Positions 45,139 to 55,974 of a stretch of DNA of 64,000 bases are shown here, in pieces. A program made the translations under genes and the position numbers. Source of the DNA: Capitulum mitella (Eukaryota; Arthropoda; Thecostraca; Pollicipedomorpha; Pollicipedidae); NCBI GenBank assembly GCA_030062745.1, contig CP099842.1, positions 8,687,838-8,751,837 of the forward strand, given 5' to 3'. The notes beneath the pieces are model-generated. The model had not been told where the DNA came from, did not search any database, and saw nothing but the letters and a program-made list of their open reading frames with translations. Position 1 is the stretch's first letter, and each line of letters begins with the position of its first letter.

Positions 45139-45926
45139 GTTCGGCACCGCACGCCGACCTCCATGGTGGCCAACTGGGAGACCATTCGGCACGCCCTGAA
45201 CAAGACTGCAGACGACCCTGCCGCTCAACCGAACACGTGCAGCACCGCAGGCGGAGTTCTTGCAGTAATTCGACTTCTGGTGCTCGTTAAACCTGTCTCT
45301 GCTGGTGTTCTGAATGACCATACCGGCGGTTACTGCTATCCAGGCCGGACAGGAGATAGCGGCGTCCTGCCTGGACCAAGTGAGGGCTCTGGCAAGCAGT
45401 GAGCGGCCGGCCGTCGCCATCCCTCCGAGAAGCTGGGGTCTCAGACACTGAAGAAGGTCGAAAAACTGCAAATCGACAAACCCCGGATGACGAGGAGAAC
45501 GCAGCCCCCACGCGACTGGATGAAGGCGCCGAGCCCCACCACACGGCAACGCCAAAGACAAATACTAGTGCATATATCTGAAGACCATGGACAGCCTGTG
45601 AAGCGCTCGGGATAAAAGGTGTTTTGTCGGTGACGACAAGGTCCTGGCTGAGTCCGAGCTGCACTGACCACTGGTAACCTTGCTGCAGCCGAACGCACCG
45701 CTGCTCACTTCAACGCGGACTCGGACCGGCTGAATTCGCGTGCAGATGCTTGCTGCAGGATCACTGTGGTGGACCGGACACCCTAAAAACGTCACCTCAG
45801 TTCACGATGTCACATCAGTTTTCAAGGAGTCAAAACCTACCATTCCGGCTACAGCAGGCACCGCGGAGAGACGATTCATCACGCTGCGTCGCCTTAAATC
45901 ATACCTCGGATCAGCCATGACAGCTG
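45139..45926 (+). pseudogene. hAT transposase remnant (ZMYM1-like, DUF4371 group)
   Basis: The clearest piece is 45830-45922, encoding SKPTIPATAGTAERRF and then ITLRRLKSYLGSAM, which matches the hAT C-terminal dimerisation signature (PxTxxTAERSFSxLRRIKTYLRxTM). Upstream, in shifting plus-strand frames, are ALNKTADDPAAQ and an IQAGQEIAASCLDQVRAL-like segment that fits the middle of the same family, followed by a DKPRMTRRTQPP-like basic stretch. Stops and frame changes break it throughout. No catalytic residues can be placed confidently and no terminal repeats were found. Confidence 0.55.
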
Positions 45927-47180
45927 TGTCTCAGTCCCACTGCCTTCTGCGCGACTTTCGGCAAGAACGTCCGGGTCCTCGACGGGGCAGCACTCCTCCA
46001 GGAGTTTGCTGTAGCGACTCCGCAGCGAGTGGACGCGCCCTGTATGTTAAGAGCGTTTTAAGGCGTGGGAAAGAAGTCGTGTGTGGGCCCTATGCCTGTT
46101 TGTGGCGATTGCCGTGTTTGCGGTTGCAGCTGCCTTGTTCAAGCAATTGTGCTATTTCCCTAGGCTGCCTCTTGATCCAAAGCTCGGCACCGCTCCTGTG
46201 GCTGTCGCCTGATCCAAAGCTCGGCGCCGCTCCTATGATGTCCCTGATACCCCAGTGGCCCAGTCGCTAAATCTGTCCCGGTTTGGTGGTCGACGGCCCG
46301 ATGGAGCAGTGACAGGTAGGAGTCTTAGACTAAGCACTTGCAGGTCACTGGTGCCTGTGGCCTGAAAGTGTGTGTTGAAATGGACGAGAAATCTGCTAAC
46401 AGACTGCGTCCAAGACCACGAGCAGAGCGTCTCCAAAACCAGTGTCATGGCACATACAGGGTTTGGGTGAATTTTAGCAGTCAGCAGTCGATTTGAGCTA
46501 GTGCCCACTATCACAGACCAAACGTCAGCTCTGAAAGTGATTGAGTGGCTGTGGCCCCCAGAAACATATACGAAACTGCACGTATGCAAAAGGCGAATAT
46601 CGAAATGGAAATATTAAAATGTATCCAGTCTGTTCTTCAGTGTTCTTTTTTAACACTTTCTGATGTCTTTTGTTAGTCCCTAAGCGTTTTGACATCGGTA
46701 ACCGTGACTAGGCAGATGCATCGATCCACTCTGCCCAATATTGGCCTTGCGCCAAATGTAACTGAAATGTTCATTTTTACCATTCTTATGCCTGGCCCAG
46801 CACTGGGCGGCTGGCACCGGCCTGCGGACCGGGCTCAGGATGTACCAGCATTGACACCTCTGATGTCTTTCGTGCCCTTTGATGCAAGTTCTCCGCATCC
46901 TGCATAAATCATTATATCCAGGAGATTAGCTTCGAGGCCAGCTGAAGTTGATTGTCCCGTTTCTTGTTTCGTAACTGGCGGGGTGTGATGACTGCTGAGG
47001 TTTATGATTATTCAACCCATTGAGGATGACGAGGTGATATAATAAACAAGCCACAAGAGTATCACTGTAACGTGAAGCGCATTACCATAAAAATTAATGT
47101 TTTTGGTATTGGAAACTGAAGTGGCCTTAATCCAGTGAGTTATTTTTTTGGAGGAGTTGGTCAGAAAATAGCACTGCAGG
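45927..47180. other. No gene recognised
   Basis: A tandem-like pair of CTGATCCAAAGCTCGGC words occurs near 46170-46225. Otherwise no recognisable structure. Confidence 0.45.
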
Positions 47181-47185
47181 ACATT

Positions 47186-47224
47186 AAAAAAAATCCACCC
47201 ATGGACCATGGGTGGATTTTTTTT
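47186..47224. repeat. Perfect hairpin 1: 19-bp arms, 1-nt loop
   Basis: AAAAAAAATCCACCCATGG (47186-47204), one A, then its exact reverse complement (47206-47224). It ends in eight A and eight or more T, so a plus-strand transcript would form a GC-containing stem followed by a U run, superficially like a terminator. Confidence 0.95.
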
Positions 47225-47236
47225 TGGATTTTCATC

Positions 47237-47279
47237 ATCCATAACAAACAACCATGGGCCATGGTTGTTTGTTATGGAT
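47237..47279. repeat. Perfect hairpin 2: 21-bp arms, 1-nt loop
   Basis: The left arm is 47237-47257, the loop is a G at 47258, and the exact reverse complement is 47259-47279. Like hairpin 1, it is centred on CCATGG-N-CCATGG. Only 12 bases separate the two hairpins. Confidence 0.95.
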
Positions 47280-47345
47280 CATGTGGATAAAAAGCAGAGC
47301 TTAGGGCAAGCAAATCAGCCAAACAGGGTCCAAGTCAGCGGGCCA

Positions 47346-47597
47346 AGCAGGGGCGCAGCCAGGATTTTCTGGGGAGGAGCTCAATGAAAACTGAAATGAT
47401 ACGGAAACCGCCTGCTGGGAAGACGATGTGCAGCAGGTTTCACCAAGAAGACTCCCACTGACCACCGGTACGCATTCCCGTATAATGGAGTATTAGCAAG
47501 ACATCTCGCTCGCTGCGTCTGTGCTATTAAACAAGAAAAATGCAAGCCTAAGGGAGGGGGATAGGTCCCCGGCTCCCCACCCTTCTGGCTGTGCCGA
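47346..47597 (+). mobile_element. Short MITE-like repeat related to family E
   Basis: The left end AGGGGCGCAGCCAGGATTTT and the right end CTTCTGGCTGTGCC, inverted, share GGCRCAGCCAG. It is about 250 bases with no coding capacity. No clear target duplication was seen. Confidence 0.35.
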
Positions 47598-48541
47598 TGG
47601 CGCTCATGTCACTGTCACTTAAATATCAGTTCCCTATACTAATGGCATTGACACTAACCAAGCACTTGCACATGTCATCTTAATCACAAGTTCAGTAAAC
47701 ACATACCGCAAATGTGAAGGCGGGAAACAAATCGCCAACGGAGACCGGCTATAGTTATGGACAGCAGCGAGTTAGTCCGTTGTACCGGTGAACCCAGGAC
47801 CCAGCGGGTGCCATCTCGACTATGACTTCCCAGCCGCGATTACGGGGAGGAAAAAGGAAAATGGGCATATCCTCCCCCCCAAAAAAAGAACACAACAACC
47901 GTTACTATACAACGGTTGTTACTACACAACCAGAGTTTGAAGTCGCTTGACACTACAAACCCATGGTCAGCGTATTCCATTCCCCGGTCCCTGACGTACA
48001 ATCTATACTCAACAAATTTTGCTTTGCCCCCCCCCCCCAAATCGAGCCGCTGGTTCCGCCCCTGGTTTGTTCACTGGCGTATAGTTACAGGAGGCTTTGT
48101 GCAACAGCAGCCATGCGCCAGCAACAGTACGTAGCAGCAAGTGGTCAGGCCAGACTGAACCACTGGAATCGATGGCCGCCATTCGGGCTGGATCACAGCC
48201 GATTTCGCAACGACACCCTCACTTCAGCTCTGCTGAATCCAGAGGTGCCGTCACCGGCTAAGAGGTAAGAGGCAGAGGTCTGCCCTCGTTTGGCCGCCGC
48301 AGCGTTTCGCCCCTCTCTCACCGGGGATCGCCGGTGACAGACCACCTCTCAAATCGTCATCAGCTGTTGCGCCGGTGTGTGGCTTTGGGGGTCATCGGCA
48401 TGCCTGAATCCCAGCTCAGGTAACCGCAAGGTTTCATCGTTTTGTTTCTGGTTTAGTGCTGCCAGGGCTTTTCCACCAGCTGTGACGGTCAAGTCCATTT
48501 GGATCCTCTTACAGGCATCGAAGCTGTTGCCTAATATCTCG
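47598..48541. other. No gene recognised
   Basis: Contains ACAACCGTTACTATACAACGGTTGT (a short inverted repeat, 47893-47917) and a poly-C run at about 48030. No domain was recognised. Confidence 0.45.
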
Positions 48542-48545
48542 TTAA

Positions 48546-49846
48546 CCGTATTCACGGAGGGCTAGACGATATTGCCGATTCCCGGTAAGGGGAGGTGGCG
48601 ATTCGGCCTCTCTGAAATTTCGAGAACTGCTTATCCGATTTCATCGCAAAAACGGCAATCGATTTGCCATGACGTAAACTACATTTTTATTAAAAGGAGT
48701 TTTCGGAACTTTGAAAGGGGTGGGTATATGGGAACAAAAAGGTCAAAACGGGGGACATTTTTGGACTTGTTATAACTCTCTTGTTTATGGACCGATTTTC
48801 ATGACATAGGCATGAATCGAGAAGGTATAAATGGGACTTTTACCATAGGTCCAAACTTTTGAAATTTTGAGAAAATTCATAGGCGTTCACAGGGCTTTAA
48901 AAATGGAAGGGTTAGTTTCTTAAAAAATGAATTAACAAAAAAGTATATTTTACTTTATATATTAGTCTATAGTGTAAGTTTAAGTGTAAGTTAAAGTTAA
49001 AGTTAAAAAAGTTTAAGTTAAGTGTAAGTTGTAAGTAAGTGTAAGTTAAAGTGTAAGTTTTTATAAGTGTAAGTTAGTATAAGTTTTACTTTATGTATTA
49101 GTGTATATTAGCATGGATGGTGCCAGGGACATGAAAAGGAGGCTCTGTCATGGTCACATGTTGTTTAGATCAACTTACGACATTTGACCTCAAGTAACCT
49201 CCAGTGACCTTGGAGTCACTTGGAATGATTTCGAGTGCATTTGATGTTATCTGTAAACGTGTTTAATTATCTGAATTTGCTATTTCAAAAATTCGATTTT
49301 ACGGCTATTGTGATATAGAGTACGCGCACTGACATTTTAGGTCATAGCTCCGTGACCCAACTTGATATCAAGCTGAAACTTGGTGCAGAAGTAGGGAGCA
49401 TCCTTCTACGTCATATGAATTCCGGGTTTGGCATTTGAAAAAATAGCTCGAAAATTGCCACTTTAAAACCAATTCTAGACTTTTGATCTTGACCTAACCT
49501 TGTGAAGTGATCTCAGATGTACAAAATTGTGTTCGTATGTTGTTCAGCTAATTACCTCTACATTTATTTAAACTTGTTAATTTTATCTTAAAAACGCTAT
49601 TTTTGGCGGACATTTAACTTTTACCACTTTTACCATCAACAGGGCCAAAAATGGCGTGAAGTGTCTCATAAAAACGCTGCTTGTCTCTGCCCCTGAGCAG
49701 AAAAGAATTACGAAGTTTTCTTACAGTACGTAGAAAGAGTAACTAAGAAAAGTCATCAGGTTTTGTGAAGGTGCGTCAAAAACCTTGGCATTGGCAAACA
49801 AAAAAGCCGGGGGGGGGCGGATTCAGCCCTCCTGCCGGGAATAGGG
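48546..49846 (+). mobile_element. piggyBac-type nonautonomous element, copy A
   Basis: The 1301-base element is flanked by TTAA (48542-48545 and 49847-49850). Its ends are CCGTATTCACGGAGGGCTAG and, inverted, CCCTATTCCCGGCAGG, matching the TTAA-CCCTA ends of piggyBac superfamily elements. It aligns in inverted orientation with 50626-51834 almost throughout. It has an extra AAGTGTAAGTT-rich internal repeat at 48973-49088. There is no transposase frame. Confidence 0.85.
48973..49088 (+). repeat. AAGTGTAAGTT-type tandem repeat inside the piggyBac-type element
   Basis: About ten degenerate GTAAGT/TTAAAGT units lie within copy A. They are absent from copy B and explain much of the length difference between the two. 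Confidence 0.8.
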
Positions 49847-49850
49847 TTAA

Positions 49851-50621
49851 GGAAGACAGCCACCAGTGAACCCATTCTATTTTGCTCTTCTGGCTGCCCT
49901 CATTCCGACCATCAAGCTCTGACGTCACACCCAGGTTAAGAAATGCCTCTGGTCGGGAAAATGAGAAGCTCAAGTCAGTGGTCAGAGGCACGGTTTGTTA
50001 TGCTCCCTTGCGGTTTGTGTGCTATTTAGTTCTCGGCACTGCGCATGACATGGACCCTCACGGGATGCCATTGCCTTTCCAGGAGTTATGCGCCTCTCCC
50101 GTCGTCCAGGCAGATTAAAAAGCCTCTGCGGCCACATATTCGGACATCCCACGACGTAGATTTTGACTACCGCACGTCATTCACATGTGCAAAAAAGTGA
50201 ATACACGTACCGCAGGCATCTCGCAAAGTAAGTACGCATGTAATGCATGCATGCATGCATGCAGGCAAGTATGCATGCAATGCAAAGTAGGCGCGAACTT
50301 ATGGGCAGTTATGCTTTGTGGTGAGCATGCCTCAGAAGCGCAACTACCACTTTTAAAATAAGAGAACCTGGGTGAACGCTGCATTTCAGCGGGCGGATTG
50401 TTCCGTGTGTTGGTGACACGACTTAAAAACGAACGTTGACCAAACTCAGCGCGAGCGTGAGGGGCCCGCAGACGACCGTCATCCGTTACCCGCGTGGTAC
50501 GGCGTGATACGGCGGGGAGACTAATAACTGTTCACGCGTCGGTTCGGGGCGACAACAAAATTTAGCAGCCTGAACGTTGCATGTTCACCCTGTGCCGTGA
50601 CCATATAGCCCATATGGGGCC
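49851..50621. other. Spacer between inverted piggyBac-type elements
   Basis: 771 bases with no gene recognised. A TGCATGCA microsatellite lies at about 50235-50282. Confidence 0.5.
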
Positions 50622-50625
50622 TTAA

Positions 50626-51834
50626 CCCTATTCCCGGCAGGGGGGCTGAATCCGCCCCCCTCGGGTTTTTTGCTTGCCAATTCCAGGTTTTTTAACGCAG
50701 CTTCACGAAACTTGGTCACTTTTCCTAGCTATTTTTTCTACGCACCGTGACAAAACTTCAAAATTCTATTTTGCTCAGGGGCGGAGCCAGGCAACGTTTT
50801 TGGGAGGCACCTCATGCCATTTTTGGCCATGTTGAGGGTAAAATGAAAATGTCTGCCAAAAACAGAGTTTTAAAGATAGAACTTAAAACGTTATATGGAT
50901 GTATAGCTAAATAGTTGCGCAATGTGCAGTTCTGATTTTGTTTATCTGAGGTCATTTTGCAAGGTCAGGTCAAGGTCAAAAGTCAAAATTTGTTTTTTTC
51001 GCAATCATTTCGGCGCCGTTTCTTTAAATGCCAAACCCGGAATATATATGACGTAGAACGATTCCTTCTACTTGTGTACCAAGTTTCAGCTTGATATCAG
51101 GTCGGGTCACGGAGCTATGGCCTAAAATATCAGTGCGCGCACCCTATATCGCAATAGCCATAAAATGAAATTTTTGAAATAGAGTGAATTCAAATGATTG
51201 AAAACGTTTACAGACAATATCAAATGCACACGAGATCATTCCAAGTGACCCCAAGGTCACTGGAGGTCATTTAAGGTCAAAGGTCACAAGTTGATCTGAG
51301 AAACGGGCGACCATGACAGTTCCCCCTTTTTTCATGTCCCTGGCACCGCCTATGCTAACATTATACAGACATTGTAATGCGATTTGTACTTCTTTAGTAT
51401 AACATGACTAGCAGAAGGCAAAAAAATGGTGTTTGCGTCTTTTGTTCATTCATTTGTTAGAAAACTAATTCTCCTATTTTTGAAACCCTGTGAACGCCCA
51501 TGAACTTTCCCAAAATTTGAGATTTGCGGACCCATGGTAAAAGCCCTATCCATTATTTCTCGATTCATGCCAGTTTCATCGAAATCGGTCGAAAAACAAC
51601 GGAGTTATAAGAAGTCCAAAAGTACCCCGCATTTTGACATTTTTGCCCCCTGTATCCACAAATTTCAAAATTTTGAAAATTTGTTTTTATAAAAATGTAG
51701 TTCACGTCACGGCAAATCGATTGCCGTTTGTTGCAATGAAATTGGACGAGTAGTTCTCGAGATCCCAGGAGGGGGCCGAATTCGCCCCCCCCTGCCGGGA
51801 ATCGACCATTCCGTCTAGCCCTCCGGGAATAGGG
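50626..51834 (-). mobile_element. piggyBac-type nonautonomous element, copy B (inverted)
   Basis: The 1209-base element has TTAA on both sides (50622-50625 and 51835-51838). The ends CCCTATTCCCGGCAGG and, inverted, CCCTATTCCCGGAGGG are better preserved than in copy A. Shared internal features include AGGTCA-type words near 51255-51290 and conserved blocks such as GATATCAGGTCGGGTCACGG. It has no coding capacity and presumably depended on a piggyBac transposase elsewhere. Confidence 0.9.
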
Positions 51835-51838
51835 TTAA

Positions 51839-52671
51839 GTCATCACGCATCTGTGTCATGGGTAGCGATGCAGCATGCATTGCGCTCAGTTTGGCCAAAC
51901 GTTCTTCACTGAGTAACGCTCGTTATTTCATTTGGACCGAAAGGGTAGCCGCCCGGCGGACTGGAGGGACATCTGAGTACTCCGTCTGTTCATTGTCCGG
52001 GTCTCTCCGAGTCCTCAGAGCTTTCGGAAGTTGGCGTCTTGTCAGATGGCATGGTGAAAGGTTGTAAATCCGGATATGCGCCAATACATTTATATTTGGC
52101 TTCATTCATCACGTACATGTCGTAACTGCCCTGCTTCTGTTACTATGTATACGATATGTTGATGCATTATTGACGACAGTGAATAGGCGCTTAGTACCAG
52201 TTTCTCCTTTATGACCTTACTTTATCCCAAATGACTGCTACCACATAATCAGATTACATCCATTCAGATATGTTTTTGACCAGATGCTACTTTGACATCT
52301 TTATAGTGACGCAACACCAGTCATTGGATCCGTCTCAGCTACCTCAGATTTGTTCACTTCTTGTTTAACGAATGGAATGACAGCCAATGGCAAACGAATC
52401 CAAGAACAAAAGGCGCACAGCTCCAGCCCATCTCTCGACGACGCCCGTTGTGATGCTTCTGTAGTATGATTCTCAACCTTCCGATGAAGCTCCCCGGTAA
52501 CTTGACATCCCAATGAAGCATTGTTTTCTCGGTCCGGGTTGTCTGCTGCCGGGTCTGAGGCATGCCGTGGCCATCGTCTGTCGACAGCCTGGCCTGCCGA
52601 GACGCGCTCTTCTCCGGTCCTGACCGGCCGGCTCACGGCGTCGGCCGGCGGCTCCGCGCACGCCGCGGCCG
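51839..52671. other. 3' flank of the protease homolog gene, no other gene recognised
   Basis: AT-richer sequence downstream (minus strand) of the CLIP-domain gene. No clear AATAAA was found on the minus strand close to the stop codon. Confidence 0.45.
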
Positions 52672-54119
52672 TCACGAGATCTGGCCGGCCACCTGCCGGA
52701 TCCAGGGCAGGTACTCCTCCAGCCGGGTGTACACGCTGGGCAGCAGGTCGGTGCCGCAGCCGGCCGCCTCGCGCATCAGACCGACCAGCCGCCGGCGGCC
52801 GGCCGCATCCACGGCCAACAGCGGGCCGCCCCGGTCCTGCGGGCACGTGCGGTCCGGCACGTCGGCGCCCACCGCCGCCACGCACAGCTCGCGCCGGCCG
52901 ACGCCGTCGGGGAACTCGCGCTGGTACGTGGGGAACAGCCGGTAGGTGGCGTCGCAGTCGGCGGCGGCCACCTCGCGCACGGCCGTCGGCGTCAGCACGG
53001 GCGACTGGGCCGCCTTGCCCCACGGCCAGCGGGCTGAAGCCCCAGCCGAGCGTGAAGCAGGCCGGCACCGGCGGCGGCCGGGGCGGGCGGCGCCAGGCAG
53101 ATGGGCCGCGCTGCCGCCGGCTCGGCTGCCAGCTGCAGCAGCGCCAGGTCGTGGCGGCCGCCGCTCTGCAGCGGGTGCACGACCAGGCGGCGCACGCTCG
53201 TGTCCGTGGTGGCGCCGTCCGACCGCGAGCTGAGGTCGAGCTCGCCCAGCCGCACGGTGAGCGCGTCCAGCGGCCGGCCCAGCACGCAGCGCGCGGCGGT
53301 CAGCACCAGCCGGCGGCCGACCAGCGCGCCGGCGCACAGCCAGCGCTGCCGGCTGCCGATCAGCGCCACCCAGGACACGTCGTCGCCCCCGCAGCTTCCC
53401 ACCGCCGCCGCCGGCGCCGCTGTTGTGGCGGCTGGCCGCTCGGTAGTGGTGGTGGTCGTCGTCGTGCTGGCCGTGGTTGTGGTCGTGGTCGTGGTGGTGG
53501 TGGTCGTCGTGGTTGTCGTCTCAGAGGCGGTCGGCGGGGGCGGCGGCGGCGGCGGCGGCGGACTCAGGCCGGCCGGCACGGTCAGCGGCGGCCCGGCCGC
53601 CGACACCCGCGTCGGCCGCACCAACGGCGTCGGCACGGCGTCCACGGTCACCACCTGCGTCAGCGTCAGCGTGGTGGTCGGCCGCACCGTCACCACCTTC
53701 ACCGACGTCACCAGCTGCGTCACCACCTCGGTGCGGGTGGTGGCGCCGACCGGCGCCGGCGGTGTCGGCGCGCTGGCCGGACCGGGAGGCGGCGTCGGAA
53801 CCGGTGTCGAGTCCGGGCAGCAGAAGATGACGTCGGGCCCCTGCAGCCGGCAGAGGCTCGGCCGCGCCGTCAGCAGCGCCTCCAGGCTCGGGTAGGCGGC
53901 GCAGTAGCCGGTCAGCGTGGACACGCAGTGGCCTGGCCGGCCGTCGGCGGTGCGGCACGTGCCCAGGACCGGCACGGCCACCACGTCCCGAAGTGCCGCC
54001 GGCTGCGCGCTGCCGCTCAGCTGGGGCGCGGCCGCCGCCAGGCCGGCCAGCAGCAGCAGCAGCAGCGGCAGCAGCGGCGGCGGCGGTGCCAGAGGAACGA
54101 ACCTCCTGCCGGAACCCAT
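52672..54119 (-). CDS. CLIP-domain serine protease homolog, catalytically dead, two frameshifts
   Basis: A secreted protein of roughly 480 residues, apparently in one exon. The first ATG (54119-54117) gives a basic start and a long Leu-rich signal peptide (about residues 7-31). A CLIP domain follows, with six cysteines at 55, 65, 73, 90, 100 and 101, then a Pro/Thr linker of about 140 residues with Thr runs (200-226) likely to be O-glycosylated. The trypsin-like domain keeps LTAARC (His57 replaced by Arg277), HDLALL (Asp324) and RPICLAPP; later segments are CFTLGWGF, CPQDRGGPLL (Ser195 replaced by Arg) and a final VYTRLEEYLPWI. No R|IVGG activation site is present. Arthropod homologs of this type (CLIPA/SPH) act as cofactors in melanisation or clotting cascades, not as enzymes. 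Two +1 frameshifts, at about 53057-53069 and 53018-53026, break the frame in GC-rich sequence: sequencing errors or early decay. Confidence 0.8.
53440..53522 (-). repeat. ACN trinucleotide (Thr-encoding) repeat in the protease homolog linker
   Basis: On the minus strand an imperfect ACN repeat encodes two long Thr runs separated by AS. Such repeats are length-variable and may differ between alleles. Confidence 0.85.
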
Positions 54120-55227
54120 CGCGCGCGACTGAGAGGCGTCGAGTGCGGCCGCAGCTCCTCGCCGGGCGCCGGTAAAACCCACCGGCGCGGGCGGCCGCTC
54201 CCCGGCCTTGAGCTGCCCTGCAGACGGCGCCGGGCGCTCCCGGAAGCGTGGCGGCGCCGCCGCGCCCCGCCCCCGTCCTCTCCTGCAACTGCGGCCTCAC
54301 GCGCCGCCCGGCACGCCGTCTTCACCAGCCTGGCGCGTCCGGCGCTGACCCCGCCGGGAACACTAATCCGCCAGGAGCACGCGATCCGGGGCGTCCGAGC
54401 GAGGGCTACTCGAGGAGATCTGGATTTAGGGTACATGAGACCTGCGGCGGCGCCCGACATGGAGCCCCAATTTCGAACATCCGCTCTGGAGACCTCGCCG
54501 TGTCCGATCGGTTTGGAAAGTTTGAGGCCGAGGTCTCAGAACTTTTGCGCGGTGACGCTGGAGTTCCAGAACCGGATCCGCGTGGGAGGCGAAGAGGACA
54601 TGCCAGGGTCAACGATCACGAATGCAAACAAGGACCTGTAAGCCTGCCAAGAACGTGGTGAGGTGCTGTCGGGTATAAACGTTTGACATCTGTCTCACAA
54701 CTCAATAGTACTGGGTTCTAATAACTTGTAAGGTGGTTAGTGCAAATGTTGTCTCTTAAGCCTTAAGGTGGATTTATCAGTACGAATTGGAATAAGCGCA
54801 GGTTTTCGAGAGCTATCTTACGTAACTGCGAATCGTGATGTGTAAACTTAGACGGATGCAGTGTAGAAGCAAAAAAACATTGGTTGTTATCGGTCGAAGG
54901 GGAATGAAAACGATTCGCAAAATCTCAGATAGTTGTGCAACCATACGGTGTGAAAATTACCACGAAAACACTTGTCTTAGTTACAATAAAAGATACACGA
55001 CCACCTGTCATCTAGTGACTCGGTTCCCATAATCAATGCCAGTTTCACGAAGCAGATGTATTCGGCACCTCAGCCACCCGCCATAATACCTCCGACAGAG
55101 CGCAGTTTTTCTCCCTTTTCTTACTGTTGTACGGATCCAAGCTGATGGATGCGACATACTGGCCACTTCATCTCAGGGGTGAGATATATTGATCAGGATA
55201 TGACAGCACCGCCACCGCCGCAGCCAG
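54120..55227. other. 5' flank of the protease homolog gene
   Basis: GC-rich to about 54620, where long frames on both strands are composition artefacts, then AT-rich with no recognisable gene. TCTCAGTCGC, an arthropod initiator-like TCAGT, sits only about 10 bases before the protease homolog ATG on the minus strand, too close to call as its start site. Confidence 0.4.
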
Positions 55228-55820
55228 AATGTTTTCAAAGAAGGGCCTAAGTATCAAAGAGGCCTCCTCCGATGGGGTCCCCGGGCTTGTCAGAAGGCCT
55301 TCGTAGGCTTTCCTAAAAGGCCTTCATGACCTCCCAAATGAGCCTCTAAGGCCTTCACAGAGGGGCATCTAAAACCCCAAAGCCTCCTTCGAAGCTTCTC
55401 CAAGGAGGCTTCCGATACCTCCGCGGGGATTCCCATGGCTTCGCTGAATGGTCACCAAAAGGTATTTCCAGCGAGGCCTCCGCAATCTCCCTGAAGGAAT
55501 ATTTCAGATTCTCTCGAAGGGGCCTCCGTGGCCTCGCCAAAGGGAGCTCCGACACCAGAACGAAGTGGTCATGGGTGCCTTCCCGAAGAGATTGCCAATG
55601 CCTCTCGGAGGATGCCCTGAAGCTTCCAGAACGGGGCCTCCAGGACCCTCCCGTAGAACCATTCGAAACCCCTTCGCTTCGGCCCATGGGATCTCCGAAA
55701 GTGAGGCCTATAAGGCACTTCCCAAATGGACCTTCAAGGTCTTCCTGAGCGCTTCCGAATCTCTCCAAAAGGGTCCACAAGGTGTCTCACAATGGAGCCT
55801 CTTTGTCCCACGGGGAACAA
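55228..55820. repeat. Highly diverged ~23-bp tandem array
   Basis: About 24 successive units of 22-24 bases share a loose pattern (GCCTNNGNNGNCCTCNCCAA then AGGG) with much sequence divergence but steady spacing. Many units carry a small CCTTNGAAGG-type palindrome. Frames on both strands (55355-55780 minus, 55448-55849 plus) arise from the repeat. No gene was recognised. Confidence 0.65.
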
Positions 55821-55974
55821 ATACCTCATTCCCCCCCCCTCCCCGTTGACTTCGTCTGTGGCTGCCACCAAATCCACATTGATACGATTCGTGTTTCTGA
55901 GGGAACAGAAACCCGGAATGCTCCCTTGTGGGTTGCTCATTCACAGCTTATACGGTCTTCATCCGTCCATTTTA

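Noticed and set aside
47186-47224. Stem followed by a T run, like a bacterial intrinsic terminator
   Set aside because: The window is eukaryotic with no operon nearby, and the A run on the opposite side shows the T run is simply part of the perfect palindrome.
52521-54641. 706-codon plus-strand open frame
   Set aside because: It is the antisense shadow of the CLIP-domain gene in GC-rich sequence. Only the minus strand shows a signal peptide, CLIP cysteines and a trypsin fold.
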